From assembly GCA_029721435.1 (NCBI GenBank), contig CM056573.1, forward strand, positions 4,393,501 to 4,457,500: a DNA stretch of 64,000 nucleotides, written 5' to 3'. This DNA is from Gymnothorax reevesii (Eukaryota; Chordata; Actinopteri; Anguilliformes; Muraenidae). The notes beneath the pieces were generated by a model that made no database searches, was not told the DNA's origin, and worked only from the letters and a program-made list of their open reading frames with translations. Position 1 is the first letter of the stretch. Each line of letters begins with the position of its first letter. Of this stretch, positions 10,701-25,700 are shown in pieces. The position numbers and the translations under genes are program-made.

Positions 10701-13700
10701 ATTTTCTCCCATATAAATTTGGTCCTGACAGTATTGTATAATATTTCTTTGCGTTCTCAGCAGTCCAGATGCCCTCTGTGCAAACAGAATTACTAACTCC
10801 AGTTGTTACACACCCCAGCCTTCCATTGATTACTGTGTTTCACTGATGGTCATGGACATAGTTCAGTGAATCATTAATAGAGTCAGTAGCATACAAACTG
10901 CTACTTTAAAAATCTTTTTTGTTTCTGTGGTGGTGAGTTTTGTGTTTTACTCTTCCTTTCAGTCTGTCTGTCTTTGAGAACTTTGAGGAGAATCTTTAAA
11001 TATTTGACTTCAAAACCAGTCAAACTATTTTTTTTAACAAAGCTATGAGTGGTTCAGTTCATAAGTTAGAAATACATTGTCACGTGAATCAAGTCTTTGA
11101 GATGACAGGAAGACAGAAATGTAATTCCACAGCATTAATCGAGCAAAATCCCACTGTTAACCTTTACATGTAAATTTTTAAAAACAGTCAACACTTTGAA
11201 GTGCACCTAAATTGGGAAATAGGGTCCCGGTGCTCAGGGATGTCCTGGTGACGGACTGCTGTCGGCTCGTGTCCTGGACAAACCCTGCTGCAGCAGTAGT
11301 ACGTTGTTGAGCAGTAGTATTTGCCCTCTCTGACTGTGGCAGCCTTACCCAGAATATGTCAGGTGGGGTCTTACCCGTCCTTTACTGTCCTGCCGAATGC
11401 AGTTAAACCTTGGAGGACCTTGGGATTGAAACCATATTTCTGGATGCGCCTTTAGTGTTTACTGAGGAACTAGTGAACCCGCCCCATTCATTATGCCTCA
11501 GTACTCATGTCCGCTCGCCTGTGGGTCTGTCCGTTTGCCCCTGTCCTCAGAAGTGAGGGCGGACAGCGAGGAGGAGCTGCATGGTCCTAAAAAACCCGTT
11601 TTCGATGACAGCCTGGTCCTGGGAGTCTATATTCACAGGAGCGACCGGCTGAAGACCGACCTCATGGTCTATCATCCCATGGTCAAGGTCCACGTCATCG
11701 ATGAGATCACGGGCCTGTATGTGAAGAAGGAAGACAGGTGAGAGTTTCCGTGGCCTTCGTATAACGTCTGATATTTTCTTCATTTTCGGTGTTGTTTTTA
11801 TGACCTCTGCTTTCAAAAAAAAATAAAAAATTCCTCAGAATGTCTGACCTTGCCATGGTTTTTCAGTTTATGTGGCTTTCAGTGGAGTGTTGTCTTGCAG
11901 CAAGAGGTTGACAGGAGGTGTTTTTGTAAATGCTGCTAAATTCCATGCGAAACAAGTTTTTTTAGCTGGAGCACATCAGCTGGTATTTTCCTCCCAGATG
12001 AACGAGCGGCAGCATATCTGGGTTTAGTGGACTTTACTGTCTCCCTGGGTTATACTGAGCACCGTCATTTTGAAGCAACAAGCATATGTTGGAAACTTGA
12101 AAAAAATCAGCCATTTCTTTCTCCCAGGTTCGTCACTGGTGGAAACTGATATTTTAACGTGGTATTGTGGTTTGTTATTGATGTTTTCCAGAAATGAATT
12201 TGCCTCTTTGCTTGAGGGTAGCACTCACTGTATGTTTAAATTCAGTTTTTAGCATCCATTTTGCTTGCGCAAACTATAAGATGTTTTCTTACATACTGCT
12301 ATGTTTTACCATGGATACTAACAATGAATAATTTTTATTAAATTAATAAAAGCTCAATCAGTAATAAAAGCTTTGTTTCTAAAGATTGATGATTAAGGCA
12401 TTAATTTAACAAAAATACGTTGGTGCAGCAATGGTTTTGCAAGGCACCATCGTTATGCATTCTAAAATTTTTATTCTTGGAAGTCATGTTTGAAGGGATT
12501 GTAGATAGCGCTGTCGGAAATATTTTGCATGACTAATTCCCTGTGTCTGGCGTCTGTCTCCTCAGCCATCGGCCCGTGGTCTCGTTCTACGAGCAGGAGA
12601 AAGTGGATCATATCCTTCCTGTCATGACCCAGCCGTTCGACTTCAGGAAACACAAATCTACCATCCCAGAGTGGGAGGAGCTGATCGTGTTTAACGAACG
12701 CTTCGGCTACTTCCTGCAGGACGATGTGGAGAGCCCCCGAGTGATTCTGTTTTTCGAGGTGAGAAGCCTGACGGACAGCAGGGCCTGTCTGCGCACAAAC
12801 CAGACGGTGTCCCCCTGCATCCGTTCCTCCTGTGCTACACTTCCTCGCTCAAGGATGTTTCCAGAAGTCCTGAGGTGCTTTTCACTATGCTGACTTGCGC
12901 CTCGCTGCGTCCTGCCACGTTCTGTGACCCGGATGTCGTTCGGCCTCCTATATGTCTAAACTTGCGTCACAATACTTTCTGCTCTGTGATCCCATCTCCA
13001 TTGTCAAGCTCTTGAATCATTTTTATCCAAAAACACTCAAATACCGAGAAAAAGGCAAAAAAGTCTCCAGCACATTCACTCACTATAAATCCTTTGTAGA
13101 AACTTTGTCAAATATTCTGTCTCACGATAACTTATTATTCACACTGTTGATCGTACGGATCCTGTGAATTACTTCTGTCATCTGTTAAACATCATAATTT
13201 ATCTCTTTATTCGCTCTAGGTCCTGGATTTCATTAGTATGGATGAAGCGCGGGCGAACATCGAGGTTGACAACCACGAACGAGGCTTTCGCAAAATCGCC
13301 TGGGCTTTCCTTAAGGTATCGCAAGATACAAATAAAAATATATATATATATATTTTATATCACGTAAAGTGTTTTGGGAATGGCTTGATACGCTGTTTAG
13401 TTTATGGATGAGATAAATGCCTTAACCCTTTGAGCGCTGAATACATTTTCAAGGAATTAAAAATGTAGTTCTCCGGAGCTGCTCCCTTGCGGTAGCTCTT
13501 TTAAACAAGGTTCCACATGATAGGTTTTCAACAGCATCTGAATTTGATATCTTACATCCGCCCACGGCACTGAAAGGGTTTAATATATGACTGAATGCTG
13601 CGGTGCAGTTTGCGTATTTCACCGCAAACATTTTCCCGCAGCTGGTGGGGACGAACGGCGTGTTTAACATCGACAGCAGGCTGAGGCTGCAGCTGTACTC

Positions 13701-16700
13701 CCCGCCGCCGCATGCCAGGAAGGTGCCGCACACGGTGGAGGTGGTGGAGTGGTGGAGACGCTTCCCCAGGAGCAGATACGCCTCCACGCTGTACGTCACC
13801 GTCAAAGGCCTGACGCCCCCTGAGCACGTAAGCCCCTCCCCCTGCCACTCCTCCTACTCTTCTAATCCTAGGTCCGCAAGTCACAGGCCTGCTGTACCTC
13901 GATCATAAGGGAGGATGTAGCTCTCCTCTCTTTTAGTGACAAACCATATTTTACCCCCATTTCTCCTCTCCTGTTGCAAATCAAACACTTAAATTCTAAC
14001 TTTTCGCTTAAGTTTTCCCTAAAAGGGACTTTATCATCCAATACAATTTGCTGTTTAAATCATTCCCAGATAACCGTACATTCAACTTCTAACCTTTTCT
14101 CAGTGGTTCACCCCCATAAAATTCAAATATCGAGCAAAGGTTGCGAGCAAACAGGCTATTCTCCCTTGAATGGGGCGCGCCATTTTATTAGAGCAGTCAT
14201 TTTTTTTTGTCCCTTCGCTGTGACGGTACTGCGGCTGCTCTGCATATACGCTACATACAGCATACACACAGTCCTATCGCCGTCTTTCCACCGCTGTTTT
14301 TGTGAAATGTGCGAGCTAGCCAGCGTGCACAGAGTACCTTTGCATAACCATTATATAGCATTAGTTTGTTAGCTGGCTGGCTAGTCAGTGTTGACTGTGA
14401 ATTTAAAAACCACAGCAAGTTCAACCATGAATGTCTGTGACTCATTACGGCGTATCAAAGTGATGTAGCTCCGTACAAACATAAAGCTCACAAAAACGCA
14501 AAATTTACTCAACTGTTTCATAACTTTCATGTGACGGGCTTACTCGTATGTCCTCGATATCGTGTATATCCCCGGGGTCGGCTACTGTACCTCACAGTGA
14601 GTTTGTGTCTTTTGTCATCTATGTTTGTACGTCAGTCATGCAGACATAGTCGAGGTCTCGGCGCAGGAAATCTAACTTACCTGCTTTCTTTCTAGACAGG
14701 TGATTAATTTTAATAGCCGAATGTCACACAAAAGACGCGTTATGTTGAATTATTATCATTGCAATGCATGAATGCAATAAAGATGAAAAATGACAGCCAT
14801 AGTGAGCCGGGATGATGTCACTATTTACAGCGTCCCTAGCGGTATTTCCTCAAAAATAACATCTGCTAGAAGTGTCATGGTGCATTCCATAAGCTTATCA
14901 AAATCATCTAAACAATTCGATGGGATGACCCCACATGAAAAATTTCCTACACATGATAGATTTTGCAGATTTATGCAGCTATTGAGTGTGACTTGCTGTG
15001 CCATGATAATGTCCCCGTTAAGGGGCCGATCGCGCCAAACGGGCCATAATGGCAGTGTCCGTCGCGGGTCCGGGGGAATGATTTTTGGGACAGGTGTGCA
15101 AACTAAAGATGGATCCAAATTGGTTCAACGTCAGAAAAAGCATTTTTTTCATATTGGAGAAAGATGTCACATACAGAGTCTGTATCTGCTGGTTGCAGCG
15201 CTTCACTGAAGCTACATATTGAGAGAAATATTCATACCCAGGACGCCATGTTTCTATAGCTATAGCATTACATCAAATTGTTATCCTCATCGCGTAATTG
15301 CCTGAGTCATATTTTTGCCAAAGTGAGATATCGGCTGCCTGTTCTTTCATGTTGGAAAAAAATTGCAATTGTCCTTTTTCCTCAAAACCTTAAATAAAAA
15401 TTAAATCCATTCTCTTAAATGGTAAACAAACCTTAAAACATGAGATGGGAAATTATGCTTTGAGGCTAATGGAATGTAAAACGTCTAGATCTTGCACATC
15501 ATTTTATTCACATTTCCCTGTAATTCAGCTGGACATATTTGGCATCATTAGAAATGATTGGATCCCCACTAGAATTTAAAATTGGCCTGAAATTCCACAG
15601 GTTTGAATACAGCAGCTGCATGTGACGGGCCCTACATGATTCTGCAGGCTTTTTAGGGTTAAGCTGAGTGTGATCATCAGTAGTTTTGGGGTGTGTGTGT
15701 AACACCTTTCCTTTTCTTCACAGGTGGATCCCAGCATACGCTCCATGATGGCTCTGCAGCAGGAGAGGGGTAGCACCTCCTACAGTGAGCTCCAGGGCCA
15801 GCTGATTGGACAGAGCAGTGGCCCGTCAGCTGACCCCGCCCCCATCGTTAGGTGGAGCAGGGTGCCCGGTCAGGTAATTGTAATATCTGATGTGATATCA
15901 TACATTTGGATGGCCGTGTCGGTTGTAACCCTGTACTGTAGGCCTACCAAGTTCACAGCTTCTCATTCAGGAGGCAAAATAAAACAAGAATTTCCATTTT
16001 AATGAGTAATTCTGGTCACTGATGCGGACCGCCTCTGCCTGCTACAGAGGTTTCAATTCTTCTCTCACAATTCTGCGGAAAAATGTGCATTTACCCAGTC
16101 CATTTACTGACAAAAATTCTTAGCTTACAAACAAGGAAGTCACCTTAAATAAACCAAAAACTGCCAAACTTTAAACCCAAAAACCTTTACTGAAGATTCC
16201 TGTGTTTTTATCGTTCAATTTACCGCTTGATTTCTGCGGTTCAGTTGTGGCAGTGTAGTTGCTGGTGAGACAGACAGAATTTTACCTGGTTGGTATTTTT
16301 GTGTGTCGTCACTATACACCCTCAAAAATCTTGTTTGATGTATCTCGTCGTAGAACTTTCCAAAATCCTAGCTGACTGAATTATTCAAATATTTTTTATT
16401 TGAAAATGAGCATTTCAATATCAAACTCCTAGACAGCATATTAAATTTAAATTCCTTAGTGAACGATTGCTGAACTTGAGTGACATGTCATTCTATCTCG
16501 GCTACCGTAGCCATCTCTCTGTGACGTCCTCGCTGAAGACCGGCCTTGATGAGAGAAGTGACAGATCGTATTTACATTTTCATGTTGTCCCTAAAAGGGC
16601 GTATTGAATGTAAATGAAACGGACTGGGGGCGATGTTTCCCGGCCTGGGGCCTCTTGCATGTTCTCCCTGTGTTGGCGTGGGTTTTCTCCGGATACTCCG

Positions 16701-19700
16701 GTTTCCTTCCACAGTACAAAGACATGCATACCAGGTTAATTGAAGACACTAAAATTAACCATCGGTATGAGTGTGAGAGTGAATGGTCTGTGAATGGTGT
16801 GTGCGCCCTGCGATGGATTGGCAACCTGTCCAGGGTGGGTCCCTGCCTTTGCCCGTAGTCAGCTGGGATAGGCTCCAGCTCGCCCCGTGACCCTAGTGAG
16901 GAATAAGCGGGTATAGAAACTGAATGAATGAATTATTATTTTCAAATAGCATTTACATTATTGTGTCATTTTTTTAATGTGTAAAAAGTACAGATTCACT
17001 AGGATATAAGAAAGGAATTGTAGGATATAAAATTTGATGCTGTTGGTGCATGAGAGAGTTTTTTTTGCTTTGTAGTCATCTTACATAAATTACAAAAAAA
17101 TCCTTTTTTCGCACTTCTGTACCTCAGCTGTATTAGAAAAAAATATATATCAATGAAATTGGGTTTTTGGTCATAGGTATTTTATTACTCAGGTTCTAAT
17201 AATGTTGGGTTATTTCCTATTTCCTGTCTCTGCTAGCCTTCAGTAGAGCGTTATTTATGATTAGGGTGGTCGAGAAGAATGTGTTTTGTGAAAGGAAAAT
17301 GATAAGAACCCTGATCCAGACACAATCCCTCATTTCTGATCCCGCAGATGTGCCGTATTCCCAATAAGTCTGTGCTGATGTTCCGCGGGGGTCAGATGGG
17401 CTGTTTCGCCCTGAGATTCTCTCCTGACGGCCGAGCCCTGGCCGCGGCCTGTGCTGACCGAGACGCCTTCCCCGTCATCGGTGTGTAAATCTCCGCCCTG
17501 CAGACTCATTCCTCTCATTGTGTCATGTGACATGAGAGAGCCACTCAATGGTACTTGACGCCAGTTCATGGAGGCGGCCATGTTTGTTTTAAAGGCATTT
17601 TTGATGCCAGGACTCAGGGTGCCAAAATGCTGTAGATTTGAAGAAAAGAAAAGTTTTTGAAAGCATTTTCTGAAAAAATTTTATCATTCCTTTTTGTAAA
17701 TTCATAGTTGCTTGTTGTCTATGGACTTTTCATTTTCTCTCAATGGACTTCGTCCTGGATTTCTCCCAGAAAACTTTCTTTCTAGTCACAAACAAGCGCG
17801 CAGAACACTTTTCGGTTAAATCTAACCCTAGTCCTGCCGGTTGCCGATGTACAGAGGACCCACGCTTGTTTCCCTGTTCGTTGAGTGTCGATGTCGTTAC
17901 CAGGCTGCTATTTCCCTGGATACTGCTCCACGTTAAGCATTACCCTTGAGGCAGGACTAGGTTTAAAGTCGTCATAATTATACACAGCGCTGTGCAAGTG
18001 TGTTAGGCACTGTAGATAAATATTTATTTTCATTTCGTTATTTATTTTATTTTTTTGAAAACTGCACATGAAAGAAATGCTTTTTCTGTTTTTGATCCAG
18101 TTTCAGGAGTTAAAACTTTGCCTTTTGTCCCCAGTGTATGAGATCCCGTCCGGTAAAGTTCTGACCGCTTTCAATGGGCACCTCAGCATTGTGTACGATC
18201 TCTGCTGGTCCAGAGACAACAACTATCTGCTGTCCGCTTCCTCCGATGGGACTGTCAGGTAAACATGAACACGCTACTGCTGTCACTCGCGCAGGGCACT
18301 AGTTCTAGAGTGTTTGTGAAAATAAGAGTTTGTGAAATTGTAGAGTCTAGTGCTAAAAATACTTAAGTCACATTTTCACACACCGTGAGATAAGGATGGG
18401 AGAACGTCTTTTATAGCCTCCTAAATAGATTTTCTCAAATTTGCTCAAAATGGACATTCAGTGACTATACAGTGGTATACAATGCAATACAATAAGTATT
18501 TGTACACTACTGTACTTTATGGAGCCGGTTACGGATGGCCTGGGCACAAACATGGCTTCCAGTTGCTTCCTCCACTTTGGTGGCAAGACTGGAGGCCGAG
18601 GACTGTCTCTCCCTCTGTACCAGCAGGGAGATGTACCGGTCAGTGCACTGGCTGGTCTTCCTGGGACGTCCTTTCCTGGCTGCATTGGCTATGCGTTCAG
18701 ACTGTTTGTACTTCTTGATGATGTACTGCACGGTCGTGTGACGTAACGATAGCCGAGTTCCAATTTTTCTGGTGCTTTGGCCTTCTTTATGTAGCTGAAT
18801 GATTTGCTCCCGCATTCGACGGGGTATCTCGCCTGTCTTAGCCATATATCACAGGAATACATTATGGGCATGGTCAGGCCATTTACACAGGCCAGTCTGT
18901 GTACAGAGGGAGTGTCCAGTATGGTCACGCTTGACCAAATCAGACCAAGTGAGTCAACCATGTCCTGTAAACATCTTAAGTCAATTTTAGGTGAGTATTA
19001 TAAGTTTTGTGGCTCACTAATGGAACTGTACAGATACTTATTGGGTCAGATAATCGCCTTTCTGACCAAATATGCCATTTTGACATTAAATATTTGTTTA
19101 AAATATATTGATTATTAAATATTTTAATCATTTTTACACACAATAGCAAGCATTTAGCCGAATATACAAAAGCTGTTATGTAGTCGAATTTTCAAGTAGT
19201 GTACAAATACTTATTGGAGCCACTGTAGTACTTATAGCACCTTTAGTAACAGAGCCTTCAGTTGGAGAATTTTATAGATCCATTATATTTTCAGACCCTT
19301 AATTTCTGAAAATAAAATATGCATTTGTGATTTAAGTACTTTTAGCACTGTGATCTTCAATTTGAAGACTCTATTGATCTGTTTTATATACTAATACAGA
19401 CCCGAAGTTCATGTCTTGAGTTCCCTCCGCACTGGGGTCTTTAGCTTGTGTCCTGCGGACTCATCTACTGTAAACCGCGTAACGAGCCTCTTGCTCCCCC
19501 AGGCTGTGGAACGTGGAGAGGCTCGACCGGATCGCACAAAAAGTCCTGCCGCACCCCTGCTTCGTGTACTGCGCCCAGTACCATCCATCCGCCCAGAGCC
19601 TGGTGTTGACCGGAGGTTATGACTGCGTGGTGCGCGTGTGGGACATCGATGTCCACGACGTCAACGGCCAGCTCCTTCGAGAGTTCGAGGGGCACAAGGG

Positions 19701-22700
19701 CTTCATCAATGCAATGTGCTTTGATGCGGATGGTATGGATCAGCTCAAATGCTACCAGCATCTCCCAAACTTTCAGTTTTGTCAAGTTGCATATTAAGGA
19801 TCATTTGCAGTGGGAAATGCTCCTTTTTTCGTCTGACTGGATTTATATTGGGCTGGTTTGCCCATGCTGTGAGGAAGGCTGCTGATTGGTGGATATTGAA
19901 CATGGTCATCAGTGATGGTGGAAACTGTACAAGTTCCTCAAGAGTCTGTCGGCCAGGACCAGGGTCGGTATTTTCACCCAATCAGCTGTTGTGAGTTGAA
20001 TGTACTGTTGTATCAAAAGGCATTTTTAGATCAAAAATTTCTAGTGCCTCCCTAAGAGGAACAGCCAACAGAAATATACACCTTTAAGGGCTTTCTTTGG
20101 TTGGCTTTAGCACTGCTAATATGAACCCCAATAAACAACGCAGTCAACATACATGTAGAGTTATCTGTTGCTGCTGAAGTACCCATTCTGAAGTTAGAGC
20201 CAGAAAGAGTCTCTCAAAACGGAGCTCTTAGAACTACGATCGTTTACAGTTCCTGCAGCGCTGATACAATAAAAAGGAGGTTCTTAGAACGAAGTTCTCA
20301 GAACTATGAGGAGGTTCCTCTTGTCTGAAAACGGCATATGTAGCAAGGAAAGATCACAAACCCCATTTCTCTCCTGCACCATATCTGTGGAATGTTTTGC
20401 TCTGGAGTCTGGAAGATTTAGTGGAATGTTCTAGATTCCCATCAGGTCTGTGAATGGAATGCATTTAACCTCCATTACCCTCATCAGTAGATTTCCTGTT
20501 GGCTGTTGGTGTGTAGTGTCTGGACACTGTGGTGTTTATTGTGAATCCTGCCGTGATCATGAGCCCCACCAAAATAAAGGCTTCTGTCTGTTTCATTCAT
20601 TAATTCACTGCAGCTTGATTGGTTGAAATCTTTCCAGTGTGAAAAAGGCACCACCCTTAACAATTCAGCCTTATGAGCAGGGATGTCATAAGTATTATGC
20701 AAGTAATTTATGGCAAAATATATTAAAAGGCTTGGCAGTTTTATTTACTGAAATACTCCAGCGCTGTAATGGAAAAAAAAAAAAATACGGATCAAGTTAT
20801 GAAAAGGATGATGCATAAACTGTGAATCCGAATTGTACTCAAGCTGTTTAGGTTAATTCAGACTGGGAATGGTTAGAACATAGAATGGTTAGGCTCCTAG
20901 GAGGCTTTTAGCGAGTTGAGGGCGATCAGGTCACTCATCAGAGTCGGTCATGGATTGTTAATGAGCACTGGCTGTACTGGGCTTTGTGTTGTGCTAATTA
21001 CAGAGCGTGACGAGTTCAGAGACGGTCAGGGCGAGTTTGTCCTGAGTGTGTCTCTCGTGAGTGCCGGGCTGATGTCTCTCTCCTGCCTTCATTCCCCAGG
21101 GCTGAGGATGTTCTCCGGAGACAACACAGGGCTGATTATTGTGTGGAACACACCAGCAGATGGCGCTGCACCTCAGAACCTGACCCAGCGCTGGGGCATT
21201 GAGAGGGTATGTATGGTACTGGGAGATGTTAATCCTGAAGGCTTTCTGTGAAAAAGGCTTTCTTAGGTAGTCAGGAGACATAATGCGATGATTGGTTAAG
21301 CACAGGGACTTGTAAGATGTCAAAATCAGACGCTTTTGAAAACCCATCATGTGGTAACTTGTTTAAAAGAGCTCCCCTGGGACGCCCCAGTGGCTCATCG
21401 GTCTAAGTACGTGCACCATAAAGGCTGTGTCCTTCCTGCGGCGACCTGGGTTCGATTCTGGCTCGGGTCATTTGCCACATGTCATCCCCATTCTTCTCTC
21501 CAACTTTCATGTCTCTCTCCACTGTATAACTATCAGATAAAAAGGAAAAATTCTCAAAAAAAATAATCTTTAAAAAAACAGCTCCCCTAAAAGCTCTTTT
21601 AAAGACGTTGCCACACAATGGATTTCAACAGCTCAGGATAATTACATTTTTAATTCCTTGTAAATATATTCAGCGCTCCAAGGGTTAATTTATTAGGAAA
21701 AGACCATAGTTTGGGTTAAAATGGACCCTTTCACAGTGTTTTCCATGTCGGCTAAAGGCTTTCTCCCAGAACCCTCTCTGGCAGGAAGGCCTCAGGGCGA
21801 ACTTCTCCCATGACTGAACGGTACCAGCCCTCTGTTCCGGGGCTATGGAGCCCTGCTCATGGAGAGCTGATAGCCCAGCATGTTTTCGATGTCTCTCTGC
21901 TCTGACTCACCCGGCTCAAATGCTTGCTTTGTTACCGAGCCCCATTACGAGCCGCAGTCATTTGAACGGGGTGTGTTTGAGCGGAGAGACGTGTAAAATA
22001 CGCTGGACTGTGACTCTCCTGGGGCAGGGCTGCTCTGCACATTCTCATTATACTGTAAAATGTGTCCTGAGGCTTTCATGTGGTTTACTGCTCGTCCAAA
22101 CTCAGTCATGGGCTCGATACCGAAGAGTCTCTCAGTCTGATGAGCAACATTATTAGTTCAGCGGGGAGTTTACTTGGCTGCTCTAAAATTAACTCATGAA
22201 ATGTAAGATAAAATCATCAATTGAGTCCCTTGCATGTTTTTTTTTTCTGAAGGGGATCCATATAATCTATAGATTCGAGATTAAAATACCACTTTCTTGC
22301 ACTCCATTCAGAAGAGTTCAATGCGCTAAAACAATTATTGAGAATGTAAAAGTAATGTTGCGCTTTCCCGCAGGAAATGGAGGAAGCTGATTGGAAGGGA
22401 ATTCCCATCTGCAAGCTGGAGGTGCATCCGAACGGGCGACGCCTCCTGATCCAGGCCAAAGACAGCGTCATAAGGGTCATGGATCTGAGAATGTGAGTTT
22501 ATCCATTATCCCCGGGTCATGCCGGTTGCCGATATTTCGTTCCCTGGTAGCTATGATCCTGAATGCTTGTCCTGGAGAAGCATTATCCTTGTAGCAGGAA
22601 TGGGGTTGAAATGGGATGATCTGCATGAAGTCATTGTTTCATATTTGTTTACTTACTTATTTACAGGGCTTAAAGCAAAAAAAAAAAATCCCCGGACTGA

Positions 22701-25700
22701 AAATTTCAGACGTGGGATAAGACATTCTGAAAGGGGCTCTAAGCTTGCAACGGTCTTGCCCTGGCCCCTGTCCTAGACAATGGCAATATAAGAGAAATAT
22801 AAACAACATCGTGCGCCCAGCACACACCAATTAATTGGATGATATGCTACTTCACAGTTCTCAAATGCCTTAATTGTGAAGGTGTACAATTCGTGCTTCA
22901 TTTTAACATAAACACCTGCTGAAGTTGTAGTCTGTCTATTGCTAGTCTGGTCTATTTCAAGTATTAAAATTACTGTAGGACTTTAAAGCAAAAGTGCGTA
23001 GCAGCAGCAGACCTGCCAACCTTGGCATTTTTTTTTGAGTACACATGCGCGGGCGCGAAGCACCCGCAGGCCCAACGGCGCAAATTTTGTGGTTTTCCCG
23101 CATGAAATGCACACAGACTGCATATATTTTGGGGGGTCCCCAGTCCCCACACGCCTTTTTGGGTGGGAGCAAATTGTATGTTGACTTACACTAAATGAAG
23201 GCAAGCTGTTACAACCTTTTAAATAAAAATGCCAGTGCAGAGAAAAAGTAGTATTACCAGGCTGTAATGTTGCATTGGCAATATTGACAAATCTTTAATA
23301 TACAAACTGCTCCTGCTCAGACTTAGTTAACACTAGTCTAGAAAAACAGTCAAATCATGTTATTCTTTTTACACACTGCTGAGCAGTGTGCAAAAGTAGT
23401 AGTCATATGAACCAGTGTGCACCTTGCATTAGGGGAGAGGAATGGTTGCAAGTGAGAACACGAGTCAATTACACGAGACATTTAAAACGAAAGTTACGAA
23501 TGTAACTACGGTTCTATGAATCCCGAATGACCGCCAGAGGGCGGTGCTTAAAGCACTGAATATTCCCCTTCGCGCATGCGTAGTGCGAGTATGTATACCA
23601 ACAATGTCACCTGTGACCTGCAGGTGACCCAAAGAAGATTAAATCTTCCGGTGTCAACTGAGGATCGTTTCTTACAGAATCTTCTCGCGAGCACACGAGG
23701 ATTCTGAGTGACAGAGAGCTCTGGCGGTCATTCGGGATTCATAGAACCGTAGTTACATTCGTAACTTTCGTTCTATTTCATCCCTGCTGACCGCCAGAGG
23801 GCGGTGCTTAAAGCACTGAATGACTTATACCAACAAGGTCACGAAGAATCCGAATCACGGACCTTCAGTGTACAAAAAGTCAGAAGACCCCGGCCGCAGA
23901 ACCACGGCTAAGGGGTGGGGTGTGGCGACGTTCACCCTGTAGAACCTGGAGAACGTGTCCGGTGACGACCATGAAGCTGCGGCACAAATGTCCTCCAAGG
24001 ACACTCCCCTCAGGGCAGCCCATGAAGTAGCAACACTCCTGGTAGAGTGGCACCTCACGCCAGGTGGAAGGGGACGGTTACTCGTCCGATAGGCATGGGT
24101 GATGACATTAATAATCCAGTGGGACACACGCTGCTTGGAGATGGCGCAACTCCTGTTAGGGCCACCGTAGCAGAGAAAAAGTTGTTCAGACCTTCGAATG
24201 CATACAGTAGCTGCAGTGTAGGCCTTCAGAGCCCGCACTGGACATAACAGTTCAGGCTCATCCCCACTCTCCCTTGGAGAAGGGTCAAACCGAGCCAGCC
24301 GAATAGGCTGGTTGCGGTGAGCGTGAGCCAACACTTTAGGGAGAAACGCTGTGTTCGGCCACAGAGTGACCCCTGAGCCATCCGAGTTCCACCTCAAACA
24401 CGAGTCACTGACAGACAGGGCATGCAGCTCGCTGACACGCTTTGCAGAGCAAATGGCCAGAAGGAACGCAGTCTTACAAGACACCCACTTCAGCTCCGCT
24501 TGTGTCAAGGGTTCAAATGGGGGCCGGCTTAGTGCATCCAGTACCAGGGGAGATCCCATGCTGGAGCTCTTGGGGCACTCAGAGGATGTAATCTCTGAGC
24601 CCCCTTCAAGAAGAGGGACACCAAACTATGGCTCCCCACAGTGCCATTGTCAATCCTCACATGACCACAAGATACTGCCGCTACGTACACTTTCAACGTC
24701 GAATGAGACCGACCTTCGTCCAGAAGAGACTGAAGAGGTCAAAAATAGTTGGCACAGAGCAGCGCACAGGGTCCTCATCCCGACTTGTACACCAGTCGGA
24801 AAACAGTTTCCATCTATTCTCATATTGAAGACGAGTGGACGGCGCTCTAGCATTCAATATGGTGTATTTGACAGGGTCCGCAAAGGAGCTAAACAGCAAC
24901 TCGGGCCCTCCAGCAGCCAAACACACAGTTGGAGGCATCATGGATTGGGGTGCCAGATCCGCCCCGCCAGCTGGGACAGGAGATCCCTCCTGTCGGGAAG
25001 GCGCCACGGTACACCGCGACAGAGTCCGTGCAGCAGTGGGAACCAGCTCCTCCCTGGCCAGAAGGGAGCCACAAGGAGGACACTGTGACCCCCCTGAAGG
25101 ATCCTCTGAAGTACCGACCGAATCAGAGGAAGCAGGGGAAAGGCATACAGGAGGCCGTCCGGCTAAGGGTGGGCCAATGCGTCCTGGCTCGAGGGACTGG
25201 TTGTCTCGGCTAAGGAGAACCACAGAGGACAGTGGGTAGAGACTTCTGAAGTGAAGAGGTCCACGTCCACTCTGCCGAAGAGGCTCCAAATAGTGCTGAC
25301 CATTTCCGGGTGGAGGCGCCACACTCCTGACGGAGTTTTTGACGGGAGAGGGAGTCTGTCAGGTTGCTCCGCTCTCCCGGTAGATACATTGCCCGAAGGC
25401 TGATCAGACGGGGGGGCCGCCCACGTGAGGAGCTCTTCTGTCAGTCGCAGCGACCGCGCAGACTTGGTCCTGCCCTGATGATTTATATTATATACGGTTG
25501 ATGTGTTGTCTGACCTTACGAGGACATGCTTGCCCCTCAGGTGTGGCAGAAAGTGCCTGAGTGCCGGGTGAGCCAAGGCAAGGAGACACCTTTGTGACAC
25601 CCTGAGCTTCCTGTGCCAGTGTCGCTTGGCATCCAAGTGGAAGCTGTTCAGCCACCACAGCAGGGGGCGTAGTGCCAGCAAGCTCAGCGGAACCACAGCT

